A stretch of DNA of 64,000 nucleotides from Natronomonas gomsonensis. Its GTDB lineage: Archaea; Halobacteriota; Halobacteria; Halobacteriales; Haloarculaceae. Position numbers and translations under genes: made by a program. Below the pieces are notes generated by a model. It had not been told where the DNA came from, did no database searches, and saw only the letters and a program-made list of their open reading frames with translations. Positions 14,786 to 22,346 of this stretch are shown here, one piece after another. Each line of letters begins with the position of its first letter. The stretch's first letter is position 1. The DNA lies in assembly GCF_024300825.1 (NCBI RefSeq), contig NZ_CP101323.1, forward strand, positions 2,294,001 through 2,358,000. The letters run 5' to 3'.

Positions 14786-14904
14786 CGACCTTTTTCCACG
14801 GCGCGCGGAGCACGCCGGGAAAAACGTCGATGAAAAAGACACTGCGGGCCTCCCTATGGTCGGCCCTTGGTCCCGCGTCTCGCGATGCTCGACGCGGTGT
14901 GGTT

Positions 14905-14960
14905 CGAAAGACGCCGTTGGCGTCTTTCGTCATGCGAAAAGAGCGCTTTGCGCTCTTTTC
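14905..14960. terminator. Tandem perfect hairpins, probable bidirectional terminator or palindromic element
   Basis: Hairpin 1 has arms CGAAAGACGCC (14905-14915) and GGCGTCTTTCG (14919-14929) with loop GTT. Hairpin 2 has arms GAAAAGAGCGC (14936-14946) and GCGCTCTTTTC (14950-14960) with loop TTT. Both stems are 11 bp without mismatch and are separated by 6 nt. They lie between convergent genes, which fits termination in both directions; a dispersed palindromic repeat is the alternative. Confidence 0.6.
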
Positions 14961-15009
14961 AGCAAACCGCTTGCTCACTCCGTTCGCTCGCGGATGCTCG
15001 TCCTCCATT

Positions 15010-15031
15010 GAACCCCTTCGTTTCGTATGGA
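15010..15031 (-). repeat. ORB-like box 6 downstream of orc1
   Basis: On the minus strand it reads TCCATACGAAACGAAGGGGT, differing from ORB 2 (TCCACCCGAAACGAAGGGGT) at two of 20 positions. It is isolated, 225 bp after the orc1 stop. Confidence 0.65.
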
Positions 15032-15042
15032 GAATCGTATCC

Positions 15043-15432
15043 TTACTCCCCGACAACGGCCTCGGCTTCCACCTCGACGACGTACTCGGGACCGATGAGA
15101 CTCGACACCTCGACCATCGTCGAGGCGGGCCGTACGTCCCCGAAGAACTCGCCGTGAACCTCGCCGATGGTCTCCCAGTCGTCGGCGTCGACGACGTACA
15201 TCCGGGTTCGAACCACGTCCTCGCGACGACCGCCGGCGTCCTCGATGGCGTCGACGACGATTTCCAGTGCTCTGCGGGTTTGTCGCTCCGGGTCGCCGGG
15301 TGCGACGGGGTCGCCGTCTTCGTCGGTCGCCGTCGTCCCCGACACGAGGATTCGGTCACCGACGCACATTGCTCGCGAGTAGCCGACCTTCGGTTCCCAC
15401 TCGGTGCCCGTCGAGATGCGGTTGCGTTCCAT
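15043..15432 (-). CDS. RidA family protein (YjgF/YER057c/UK114)
   Basis: 129-residue single-domain RidA-like protein. RidA enzymes hydrolyse reactive enamine/imine intermediates such as 2-aminoacrylate from PLP-dependent dehydratases. The fold is recognised by VGDRILVSGTTATDEDGDPV, QTRRALEIVVDAIEDAGGR, VVRTRMYVVDADDWETIGEVH and the C-terminal PASTMVEVSSLIGPEYVVEVEAEAVV. The canonical substrate-binding Arg corresponds to the ARP(A/C)R segment; here the local sequence is VRPAST with Met-Val after it, so this is the haloarchaeal subgroup in which that Arg is not obvious. Enamine deaminase activity is therefore not assured. It is convergent with orc1. Confidence 0.85.
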   Translation of the reverse strand: MERNRISTGTEWEPKVGYSRAMCVGDRILVSGTTATDEDGDPVAPGDPERQTRRALEIVVDAIEDAGGRREDVVRTRMYVVDADDWETIGEVHGEFFGDVRPASTMVEVSSLIGPEYVVEVEAEAVVGE

Positions 15433-15483
15433 ACGCCTCTCCGTGGCGCCGACCGCATAACTCCGACGCGACGGAACTGAAGG

Positions 15484-15489
15484 CTTTAA
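15484..15489 (+). promoter_or_regulatory. TATA-like box of the 29-aa gene
   Basis: CTTTAAAC lies 31 nt before the ATG at 15515, the standard spacing of this window. Confidence 0.5.
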
Positions 15490-15514
15490 ACGGGTTCCCG
15501 CGGAACGCTCGCAT

Positions 15515-15604
15515 ATGAGTCAGGCCACCAAAGTCGTCCTCGGGACGGTCGGCATCTCGGTCGTCGTCGCCCTCGTGTTGCTCGTCGTCATCTCGATGGC
15601 GTGA
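15515..15604 (+). CDS. 29-aa single-span membrane peptide
   Basis: Encodes 29 residues beginning MSQATKVVLGTVGIS and ending VVISMA. After a short polar N-terminus with one Lys, the remainder is one continuous hydrophobic stretch of about 20 residues, so it should be a bitopic membrane peptide. A promoter box at the standard distance and almost uniformly GC-ending codons support it as a real gene. It is followed 6 nt later by the ATG of the 15611 gene and is probably co-transcribed with it. Function unknown; similar tiny membrane peptides are easily missed by gene callers. Confidence 0.65.
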   Translation: MSQATKVVLGTVGISVVVALVLLVVISMA

Positions 15605-15610
15605 GGCGAG

Positions 15611-16396
15611 ATGTTCGAACCACGTGAACTCGACGGAGAACTCGAAGCGCTCCGGGAAGCAGAGGCTCCCGGAGCAATCGTCCTCGATGTCGAGGGGGAC
15701 TTCGAGACGCTTCCACCCGAAGTCGCGGAGAGCCTTCTCCCGATAGTCGATTCGCTGGACCCGCTTGCCTACCCCGAGGCGTGGGTCCCCGACGACGCAC
15801 CCGAAACGCTGCACCGAATCGCGGGCGGGGAGTTCACCATTGGCGCGCCGGGCGACGGCGGCGTCGCGTGGACGCGACAGACCGACCCGCCGGTCGTCTT
15901 CGTCAAACCGCGACTTGAGGGGTCTCCCCAGGGGTTCATCGATTTCCTCATCGCCAACGCCGTAGTCGAAATCGAAATCGGCCTCCCGGAACAGTTCCTC
16001 GGATTCTTCGAGGACCGATACGTCGCCTTCGACGAGACGGTGCCGCTGTCGTCGGCCGACACCTACCAACTTGCCGCCGCGCTGTTCGACGCCTACGTCG
16101 GCCTACACACCCGCGATGTCTTCGAGACGTGGGACGAGGAGTACCCGGGTCTGTACGAGGAGTGGGTCGACGCCGGGAAGCGCCTCGAACCGCGACTGTC
16201 CGGCCTCTCCGGCGATGTCGCGAATGGACGCACCGACTTCGCCGACGCCGCGGAACTGGCCTGTGCGGCGGTCAAACACGACGTCGAGGTTCCGACGCCG
16301 TTTTCGGCGCTGAACACGAGCGCCTACCGCGACCACGGCGCCGATTTCGCAGTACAGTGGGCCGAAAAGACGTTCGAGGCGTTGGGCGGGGACTGA
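15611..16396 (+). CDS. Conserved haloarchaeal protein of unknown function, 261 aa
   Basis: 261-residue acidic soluble protein beginning MFEPRELDGELEALREAEAP. There is no signal peptide, membrane span or recognisable catalytic motif. The N-terminal half contains a beta-alpha pattern with AWVPDDAPETLHRIAGGEFTIG and a central PPVVFVKPRLEG. The C-terminal half is helical with aromatic residues (DTYQLAAALFDAYVGLHTRDVFETWDEEYPGLYEEW), ending with FAVQWAEKTFEALGGD. I recognise the general pattern as a haloarchaea-restricted family but cannot assign a function. It follows the 29-aa membrane peptide by 6 nt and is convergent with the acyl-CoA dehydrogenase gene (12 bp). Confidence 0.75.
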   Translation: MFEPRELDGELEALREAEAPGAIVLDVEGDFETLPPEVAESLLPIVDSLDPLAYPEAWVPDDAPETLHRIAGGEFTIGAPGDGGVAWTRQTDPPVVFVKPRLEGSPQGFIDFLIANAVVEIEIGLPEQFLGFFEDRYVAFDETVPLSSADTYQLAAALFDAYVGLHTRDVFETWDEEYPGLYEEWVDAGKRLEPRLSGLSGDVANGRTDFADAAELACAAVKHDVEVPTPFSALNTSAYRDHGADFAVQWAEKTFEALGGD

Positions 16397-16408
16397 TTTT
16401 CCTCGGCG

Positions 16409-17572
16409 TTATTGGAACGCCTGGAAGCCGGTGAGGTCCGAGCCGAGAATGAGGGTGTGGATGTCGTGGGTGCCCTCGTAGGTGTAGACGGTTTCGAGGT
16501 TCGTCATGTGCCGCATCGGCGAGTAGTCGGCGGTGATGCCGTTGCCGCCAATCATCTCACGAGCGATGCGTGACTGATTGCGAGCCATGCGGACGTTGTT
16601 GCGTTTGGCCATCGAGACGTGTTCGGGCCGCAACTCGCCGCGCTCCTTGAGGTCGGTCAGCCGGTAGATGAGAAGTTGTGCCAGCGTAATCTGGGTGGCC
16701 ATCTCCGCGAGTTTGTCCTGTTGGAGTTGGAACCGTGCGATGGGACCGCCGAACTGCTCGCGGTCGGTGGCGTACTGCCGTGCCGTCTCGAAGCAGTCCC
16801 GTGCCGCGCCGACGGCGCCCCACGCGATACCGAACCGCGCCTGCGTGAGACACGACAGCGGTCCCTTCATCCCTTCGACGCCCGGGAGCACGTCGCTTTC
16901 CTCGACGCGCACGTCGTCGAGGTGGATTTCTCCCGTAATCGAGGCGCGAAGGGAGAGTTTCTCGTCGATTTTGTTCGTCGTCACGCCGGCTTTGTCGGTG
17001 TCGACGAGGAATCCGCGGACGGTGTCGTCGTCGTCGGAGCGGTCCTTCGCCCAGACGAGAGCCACGTCGGAGATGGGGGAGTTCGTAATCCACGTCTTCG
17101 CGCCGTTGAGGACGTAGCCGTCGCCGTCGGCTTCGGCGTGGGTTTCCATCGCCGAGGGGTTCGAGCCGTGTTCGGGTTCGGTGAGGCCGAAACAGCCCAC
17201 CTTCTCGCCCGACCCGAGGTCCCAGAGGTACTCCTCTTTCTGCTCTTCGCTGCCGAAGGAGTGAATCGGGTACATGACGAGGGCGCCCTGGACGGAGGCC
17301 ATAGAGCGGAGTCCGGAGTCGCCGGCTTCGAGTTCCTGCATCAAGATGCCGTAGGCGCGCTCAGAGAGGTTCGGCAGGCCGTAGCCTTCGAGGTTCGGCG
17401 CGTAAAAGCCCAACTCGCCCATCTCGGTGATGAGTTCCTTCGGGAAGGTGCCCTCAATCCAGTGTTCGCCGACGTCGGGCTTGACGCGGTCCTCGACGAA
17501 GTCACGAGCGGTGTCTCTGACCATCCGCTCTTCTTCGGTGAGGTCCGCCTCGAGGTTCACGTAATCCAGCAT
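16409..17572 (-). CDS. Acyl-CoA dehydrogenase, glutaryl-CoA dehydrogenase type
   Basis: 387-residue FAD-dependent dehydrogenase that forms a 2,3-enoyl-CoA and passes electrons to ETF. The FAD/substrate loop CFGLTEPEHGSNPSAMETHA, TWITNSPISDVALVWAKD, and the helix with SCLTQARFGIAWGAVGAARDC are typical. RSMASVQGALVMYPIHSFG near residue 90 carries the Arg that in glutaryl-CoA dehydrogenase binds the distal carboxylate. The catalytic base is in YEGTHDIHTLILGSDLTG at the C-terminus. These features favour glutaryl-CoA dehydrogenase, which also decarboxylates to crotonyl-CoA, in lysine/tryptophan or glutarate breakdown. The gene stands alone; no ETF or CoA-transferase gene is adjacent, so the physiological substrate remains inferred. 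Confidence 0.88.
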   Translation of the reverse strand: MLDYVNLEADLTEEERMVRDTARDFVEDRVKPDVGEHWIEGTFPKELITEMGELGFYAPNLEGYGLPNLSERAYGILMQELEAGDSGLRSMASVQGALVMYPIHSFGSEEQKEEYLWDLGSGEKVGCFGLTEPEHGSNPSAMETHAEADGDGYVLNGAKTWITNSPISDVALVWAKDRSDDDDTVRGFLVDTDKAGVTTNKIDEKLSLRASITGEIHLDDVRVEESDVLPGVEGMKGPLSCLTQARFGIAWGAVGAARDCFETARQYATDREQFGGPIARFQLQQDKLAEMATQITLAQLLIYRLTDLKERGELRPEHVSMAKRNNVRMARNQSRIAREMIGGNGITADYSPMRHMTNLETVYTYEGTHDIHTLILGSDLTGFQAFQ

Positions 17573-17648
17573 ACCAACCCCTTGGAGTGCACCACCAAAA
17601 ACGCTCGGCCACGCAGTCGGAGTTGTCGACGGCCGCTCACGAAAGAAA

Positions 17649-18341
17649 TCAGTCGTCCGCAGCGGGTTCGGGCCTGTGAGTTACCGCACGTCGGAAGTTT
17701 TCGAAGATATCCTTTGCCGCCAGCGCCTCGGCGTAGCGCTCCTCGGTGATGTCGGTACAGACGGACTCGATTTTCTCTTCCGGAAGGTGGTCTTTTCCGC
17801 GGACGACATCCTCGGCGGTTTCGGGGTCGTACTCGGGGTGGGACTGCAGTCCCCACACGCGGTCGTGACGGAAGCCGTGGATGCCGTAGTCGTTTTCGGC
17901 GATTCGGTCTGCCCCGTCGGGGAGTTCGGTCACCGCATCCGAGTGGGTCGTGAACACGGTAAACGACTCGGGGACACCCTCGAAGATATCGTCGCCGGCG
18001 TGTTCGACGGTCCGGTAGCCAAGTTCGTACTCGCCCATCGGTTCGACGGTGCCGCCGAGGGCGTCGGCGAGCAACTGGTGGCCCCAACAGATGCCGAGCG
18101 CCGGCAGGTCTCGCTCGATTGCGCCGCGAACCCACTCTCTGGTCGCCTCTATCCACGGTTCGTCGTCGTACACCGACGACCGCGACCCGGAGACGACGAT
18201 GCCGTCGAAGCCGTACCCCTCGGGGAACCGTCCCTCTGAAACCCCGAACACCGAGAGGTCGGCGTCGAGTTCCCGTCGGAAGTTCCGTGGGGTGTTGGGG
18301 TCACCGTGGGAGGCGTCCAACAGCGCGATACGTGGTCGCAT
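17649..18341 (-). CDS. Class I glutamine amidotransferase-like protein
   Basis: 230-residue stand-alone GATase1 domain related to the amidotransferase half of GMP synthase. The nucleophile elbow LPALGICWGHQLLADALGG has the catalytic Cys near residue 95. The partner His is in WGLQSHPEYDPETAED near residue 170, with the Glu two residues later. An oxyanion region GIVVSGSRSSVYDDEPWI lies near residue 50. There is no synthetase domain and no neighbouring ATP pyrophosphatase gene, so the nitrogen acceptor is unknown. Related proteins hydrolyse gamma-glutamyl compounds rather than feed a synthetase. The ATG at 18341 is well placed; no operon partners. Confidence 0.85.
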   Translation of the reverse strand: MRPRIALLDASHGDPNTPRNFRRELDADLSVFGVSEGRFPEGYGFDGIVVSGSRSSVYDDEPWIEATREWVRGAIERDLPALGICWGHQLLADALGGTVEPMGEYELGYRTVEHAGDDIFEGVPESFTVFTTHSDAVTELPDGADRIAENDYGIHGFRHDRVWGLQSHPEYDPETAEDVVRGKDHLPEEKIESVCTDITEERYAEALAAKDIFENFRRAVTHRPEPAADD

Positions 18342-18434
18342 TACCAGCCAGTACCGCTCGCACGGACAAAAGGACCCTGCCGTCGGGAAGGTTCGCGCCG
18401 ACCTGTGACGCCGCCCGTTCGCCCGAACCGTCGT

Positions 18435-19220
18435 TCAACCGTCGTCAGCGGCCGTCTCGTCGATAAAGTCGGCTATCGCGTCCGTCACAGCCGTGGCGTG
18501 TTCGACGAAGCAGAACCGCTTCCCCTCGACGGGTTCGAAGCGCCCCCGCGGAAGGTCCTCGGCGAGTTCCTTCCCCGAGTCGAGCGAGACGACGGGGTCG
18601 TCGACGCCGTGGCACACAAGCGTCGGCAGGGTCAGTTCGTACGGGGGACCGGCCTCGAAGGAGCGGACTGCTTCGAGGTGTCCAGTGCGGGCCTCGCCGG
18701 TAGCGTCTTCCTCGCGGCGCCACTCGACGATGCGGTCGATGAGTCCGGTTTCGGCGAAGAACCGGTCGGAAAACGCCAGCGACAGCGACTCCCGAAGCCG
18801 CGTCGGGTCGGCGGGATGCAGCGTCGCCAGTGTCTCGCCGTCGACGCGGTCGCCCGAAGCGGCCGCCCCGAACAGCGCGAGCGAGCGGGCGCGGCCGTAC
18901 TCCCGTGCGTACCGGAGTGCGACCATCGCCCCGAGGCCGGCGCCGACGAGGTGGACGCGCCGAACGTCGGCGGCGGCGAGGACGGCCTCCAAGTCGGCGG
19001 CGAACCGGTCGACGGTGTACGGTGCCGCCGAATCGGAGCCGTCGGTGCCGCGCGGCGCGTAGACGAGCGTCCGATACGGCCCCGTCAGCGATGGCGCCTG
19101 CCATCCCCACAGCCACGGGCCGCTCGCGGCGTCGGGGACGAAAACCACCGTCGGTTGGTCGTCGCCATCGCCGGCGAGTTCGTAGTACAGGGTCGTCCCG
19201 TCGGTCGTAACCGTCGGCAT
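18435..19220 (-). CDS. Alpha/beta hydrolase fold protein lacking the nucleophile serine
   Basis: 261-residue protein starting MPTVTTDGTTLYYELAGDGD (ATG at 19220; upstream in-frame codons lie over the neighbouring promoter region). The fold is clear: PTVVFVPDAASGPWLWGWQ (oxyanion region), RTLVYAPRGTDGSD, then the nucleophile elbow, LTLPTLVCHGVDDPVVSLDSG with the acid Asp, and a C-terminal FVEHATAVTDAIADFI with His. However, the elbow reads HLVGAGLGAMVAL: the GxSxG serine is Gly. It is therefore either non-hydrolytic, or a member of a haloarchaeal subgroup that uses another residue. The gene is divergent from the class V aminotransferase (103 bp between starts). Confidence 0.8.
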   Translation of the reverse strand: MPTVTTDGTTLYYELAGDGDDQPTVVFVPDAASGPWLWGWQAPSLTGPYRTLVYAPRGTDGSDSAAPYTVDRFAADLEAVLAAADVRRVHLVGAGLGAMVALRYAREYGRARSLALFGAAASGDRVDGETLATLHPADPTRLRESLSLAFSDRFFAETGLIDRIVEWRREEDATGEARTGHLEAVRSFEAGPPYELTLPTLVCHGVDDPVVSLDSGKELAEDLPRGRFEPVEGKRFCFVEHATAVTDAIADFIDETAADDG

Positions 19221-19323
19221 ACGCGCTCCGAGGGGCGGTAGCCTCAAGCGCGTTGTGTTCGCCGCCGACCGTCCGAACGCGTCCGTCGGCACACACTTGC
19301 CGCCGGCGGACGAGGTCCGTGAC

Positions 19324-20418
19324 ATGACCCCAGAAGAACTCCGTGCGGACATTCCGGCGTGTGACGACTGCGTGTACCTGAACACCGGCGCGAGCGGGCC
19401 GAGTCCCCGCCACGTCGTTGAGGCGACGGTCGACGCCCAGCGGAGCCACGAGTTCGACGCCTGCCGGAGCGACCACTACGAGGCCGCCGCCGAGACGAAG
19501 GACGCCGCCCGGGAGCACATCGCAGAGTATCTCGGCTGTCGCCCCGCCGACGTGGCGCTGGTCGCCTCGACGGGCGACGGCATCAGTCGAATCGCCAACG
19601 CAATCGAGTGGAGCGCCGGCGACCGGGTGGTCCGGACCGACCTCGAACACCCCTCCGGCGTCCTCCCGTGGCGTCGACTCGAAGAAGAGGGCATCGAGGT
19701 CGTCACCGTCCCCTGCCCCGACGGACGACTCCCGATGGATGCCTACTGCGAGGCCGTCGCCGACGCACGAGTGGTGTGTCTCAGCTCGGAGAGTTGGCTC
19801 CATGGGACGCGACTGAACGTCTCGGAGGCGGTCGACATTGCCCACGACGCGGGGGCGCTCGTCGTCGTTGATGCGGTTCAGACCGTCGGCCAACACCCCA
19901 TCGACGTGGCGGAGTGGGGCGCCGACGCGGTGTGCGCCTCGGGACACAAGTGGCTGCTCGGACCATGGGGTGCGGGCTTTCTGTACGTCGACCCCGACTC
20001 CATCGCGGAGTTCCGGCCGCGCCACATCGGCTACAGCGGGGCGGTCGACCCGACGGGTCCGGACCTCGAGTACAAACCCGAGGCCGCCCGCTTCGAAGTG
20101 TCGACGAGTTCGGTCGCGCCGTACGCCGGCCTCATCGCGGGTCTCGACACGCTGGAAGACATCGGGTTCTCGACCGTCGAGTCGCGCATCGAGCGGCTGA
20201 CCGACCGGCTGAAGGCGGGGCTTGGCGACCGACTCGTGTCGCCGCAGGCCTACGAATCCGGTCTCGTCGCCTTCGAGGTCGACGACGCCGAGGGGTTCGT
20301 CGCCCAAGCCAGCGAGGGGGGCGTCGCGGTCCGCGACGTTCCCTCGGGCGACGTTCGCGCGTCGCTCCACGTCTTCAACACGGCGGCCGACGTCGACGCG
20401 CTGTTGGAGTTGTTGTGA
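19324..20418 (+). CDS. Class V aminotransferase (cysteine desulfurase-like)
   Basis: 364-residue fold-type I PLP enzyme. The start is MTPEELRADIPACDD, with ATG at 19324. Visible elements are the N-terminal YLNTGASGPSP, the cofactor-binding STGDGISRIANAIEWSAGDRVV, the Asp-containing LVVVDAVQTVGQ near residue 180, and the Schiff-base Lys in ASGHKWLLGPWGAGFLYV near residue 215. The cysteine expected in SufS/IscS active loops is not evident, so it is better called a general class V aminotransferase/lyase than a cysteine desulfurase. No SufBCD or IscU partner is nearby. It is followed by a mini zinc-finger gene in the same direction with a 124-bp gap. Confidence 0.85.
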   Translation: MTPEELRADIPACDDCVYLNTGASGPSPRHVVEATVDAQRSHEFDACRSDHYEAAAETKDAAREHIAEYLGCRPADVALVASTGDGISRIANAIEWSAGDRVVRTDLEHPSGVLPWRRLEEEGIEVVTVPCPDGRLPMDAYCEAVADARVVCLSSESWLHGTRLNVSEAVDIAHDAGALVVVDAVQTVGQHPIDVAEWGADAVCASGHKWLLGPWGAGFLYVDPDSIAEFRPRHIGYSGAVDPTGPDLEYKPEAARFEVSTSSVAPYAGLIAGLDTLEDIGFSTVESRIERLTDRLKAGLGDRLVSPQAYESGLVAFEVDDAEGFVAQASEGGVAVRDVPSGDVRASLHVFNTAADVDALLELL

Positions 20419-20542
20419 GACTGTAACGTTCACGGTCCTTCACGGCGAAACCTCGGTTTTCCGGCGTTCGAGCGGTTCTCCCCCGCGGTTCGGCATTGGT
20501 TCACACGCTATTATTATGTGTGTCGGGTCCAACCTACCTGAC

Positions 20543-20701
20543 ATGCCGGAATGCCAGAACTGTGGCGCGTTCGTGACGGCAGCGTACGCACGGGTTTTCA
20601 CGCCGAACGGGGTCGAGAATCCACGCGTCTGCCCCCAGTGCGAAGACAAGATTCGTGACGGCTCGGACGTTCGCGAGGCGCGTTCGACCCGTCGCACGTA
20701 A
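20543..20701 (+). CDS. Mini zinc-finger protein, 52 aa (DUF7563-like)
   Basis: 52-residue protein MPECQNCGAFVTAAYARVF followed by an RVCPQCEDKIRDGSD tail. Two CxxC knuckles (CQNC and CPQC) about 30 residues apart should bind one zinc ion. The ATG at 20543 begins the conserved part. It is clearly paralogous to the 48-residue protein at 24412 (MPRCDHCDAHVSDRFARVF, then ACPNC). A T/A-rich stretch (CGCTATTATTATGTG, about 20508-20522) precedes it as a likely promoter. Such proteins are abundant in haloarchaea, and at least some are suspected regulators; the target is unknown. Confidence 0.8.
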   Translation: MPECQNCGAFVTAAYARVFTPNGVENPRVCPQCEDKIRDGSDVREARSTRRT

Positions 20702-20754
20702 CGACACCGGCTTCTGACCGTTCTCTTCGTCTCTCGAAACGCCCAGCGGCGGCC

Positions 20755-22065
20755 TTATCGACTCGCTTCGAGCAGTTCCAGTGCCCGCTCCAGCAGTTCC
20801 TCGGCGCGGTCGGCGTCGCGGGCCTCGGCGGTCACTCTGACGAGTGGTTCCGTCCCGCTGGCCCGCACGAGGAACCACCCTTCGTCGGTTCCGACACGGA
20901 CGCCGTCCATCGTCTCCACGTCGTCGTAGGTGTCGTGGACGCGCCGTTCGACGCCGTCCATGACGGCGAGTTTGTCCCCGCATTCGACGTTCGCCCGCCG
21001 AATCGGGTACGTCGGGATGTCGTCGATGCGCTCCGAGAGCGGTCGGTCGGCGGCCAGGGCGGCGATTCGTACGGCCGCCAGGGGGCCGTCGGGACACAGC
21101 GTCTCATCGGGCCAAATCCACGCTCCCGAGGGCTCGCCGCCGAAGGCCACGCCCGGTTCGGCCGCGGCCTCCGAGACGAACACGTCGCCGACCGGGGTTC
21201 GGACGACGCCCACGTCGCGCTCGGCGAGGAAGTCCTCGACGGCGAGGCTGGTGTCGACGGGAACGGCGACGGAATCGCCCGCCTCGGCGGCGTCGGCGGC
21301 GAACAGCGCGAGCAAGGTATCCCCCGAGAGGAAGGTTCCGTCGCCGGCGACCGCTCGCATCCGGTCGGCGTCGCCGTCGTGGGCGATTCCGAAGTCGTAA
21401 TCACTCCCGGAGACGAGACCCGAGAGCGCAGTGCAGTTTTCTGGGGTCGGTTCCGAGGGTCGCCCCGGGAACCGACCGTCCGGTTGGGCGTTCAGCGTCT
21501 CCACGTCACAGCCGGCCGCGACGAGGGCGTCGGCACTGACTCCACCGGCGCCGTTGCCGAGATCGACGGCGACCGAGAGGTCGAGTGCATCGGGACCGCC
21601 TGCGGCGTCGACGAGCGCCTCGACGTGTCGCGTTCGCTCCTCGCCGGCGGTCCGGGTTCCCAGTCGGTCCCACGGCTGGAGGTCCGGGTCGTCGGCCTCG
21701 ATTCGCTCGGTGATTCGCTCGCGGTCGGCGCTTCCGTAGGCCTGGCCCGTCGGTTGCCACAGCTTCAGCCCGTTGTCCTCCGGTGGGTTGTGACTCGCGG
21801 TCACGACGATGCCGGCGTCGGCGTCCCGCCACGCGACGGCGCGACCGACCGTCGGCGTCGCCGCCACGCCCAAATCGATGACGTCGGTGCCCGTCTCGCG
21901 GAGGCCGGCGGTCAGCGAATCGACGAGAAGGGCGCCGCTGTCGCGGGCGTCCCGGCCGACGACGACCCGGTCGGTCTCGGCGCCGACCGCTCGGCCCACC
22001 TGCAGCGCCAACTCGGCGGTCACGACCTCCCCTACGGGTCCGCGGATACCGCTCGTTCCGAACAT
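20755..22065 (-). CDS. glmM: Phosphoglucosamine mutase / phosphomannomutase
   Basis: 436-residue alpha-D-phosphohexomutase. The phosphoserine loop GIVVTASHNPPEDNGLKLW is near residue 90. The metal-binding loop IAHDGDADRMRAV is near 225. The sugar-binding loop AFGGEPSGAWIWPDE is near 310. The phosphate-binding loop FLVRASGTEPLVRVT is near 400. The N-terminus MFGTSGIRGPVGE is typical of archaeal GlmM-like proteins, which supply glucosamine-1-phosphate for UDP-GlcNAc. Archaeal members of this clade often act on several hexose phosphates, so mannose or glucose phosphate cannot be excluded. It stands alone in its orientation, before the zinc-finger gene at 22109. Confidence 0.88.
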   Translation of the reverse strand: MFGTSGIRGPVGEVVTAELALQVGRAVGAETDRVVVGRDARDSGALLVDSLTAGLRETGTDVIDLGVAATPTVGRAVAWRDADAGIVVTASHNPPEDNGLKLWQPTGQAYGSADRERITERIEADDPDLQPWDRLGTRTAGEERTRHVEALVDAAGGPDALDLSVAVDLGNGAGGVSADALVAAGCDVETLNAQPDGRFPGRPSEPTPENCTALSGLVSGSDYDFGIAHDGDADRMRAVAGDGTFLSGDTLLALFAADAAEAGDSVAVPVDTSLAVEDFLAERDVGVVRTPVGDVFVSEAAAEPGVAFGGEPSGAWIWPDETLCPDGPLAAVRIAALAADRPLSERIDDIPTYPIRRANVECGDKLAVMDGVERRVHDTYDDVETMDGVRVGTDEGWFLVRASGTEPLVRVTAEARDADRAEELLERALELLEASR

Positions 22066-22108
22066 ACTCCGAACTCGCGGGCCGGCCCCAAAACCCTAGC
22101 CGTCCGGC

Positions 22109-22288
22109 TTACTCCTCGGGGGACCACTCGCAGGCGTCGCCGTCCGTCAACGCCTCCTCGTCGATGTATGCGGAGAGACAGGCGTAGTTGCAGAAACCGC
22201 CGACGGGAACGCGTTCGTCGTCTTCGGTCGCTTCGACGAACACCGGGTCGTAGTTCGCGAGGTCGCTGCCGCAGTAGGTACACTCCAT
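22109..22288 (-). CDS. Small zinc-finger protein, 59 aa (TRASH-like)
   Basis: 59-residue protein beginning MECTYCGSDLANYDPVFVEA, with a second cysteine pair in GGFCNYACLSAYID. The CxxC...CxxxC spacing of about 30 residues resembles a TRASH/MYM metal-binding knuckle. The ATG at 22288 begins the conserved part; upstream in-frame codons overlap the divergent rpiA promoter region. There is no membrane segment, and the C-terminus is acidic. It could bind zinc or copper; function unknown. It is divergent from rpiA with 58 bp between starts. Confidence 0.75.
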   Translation of the reverse strand: MECTYCGSDLANYDPVFVEATEDDERVPVGGFCNYACLSAYIDEEALTDGDACEWSPEE

Positions 22289-22317
22289 ACCCCTATTCGG
22301 GGTCGTCACCGCAAGGG

Positions 22318-22324
22318 CTTTTTC
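22318..22324 (+). promoter_or_regulatory. Core promoter box of rpiA
   Basis: CTTTTTC begins 29 nt before the ATG at 22347. Confidence 0.45.
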
Positions 22325-22346
22325 CGCGTCGGCACGACTCGCGCAC

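Larger units (their letters stand above)
14786..15042. other. Gene-free region downstream of orc1 with hairpins and an ORB-like box
   Basis: 257 bp between convergent orc1 and the RidA gene. It begins with a T5 tract (14791-14795), then holds two adjacent perfect hairpins (14905-14929 and 14936-14960) and a box matching the ORB core at 15010-15031. No credible small gene is seen. Confidence 0.7.
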
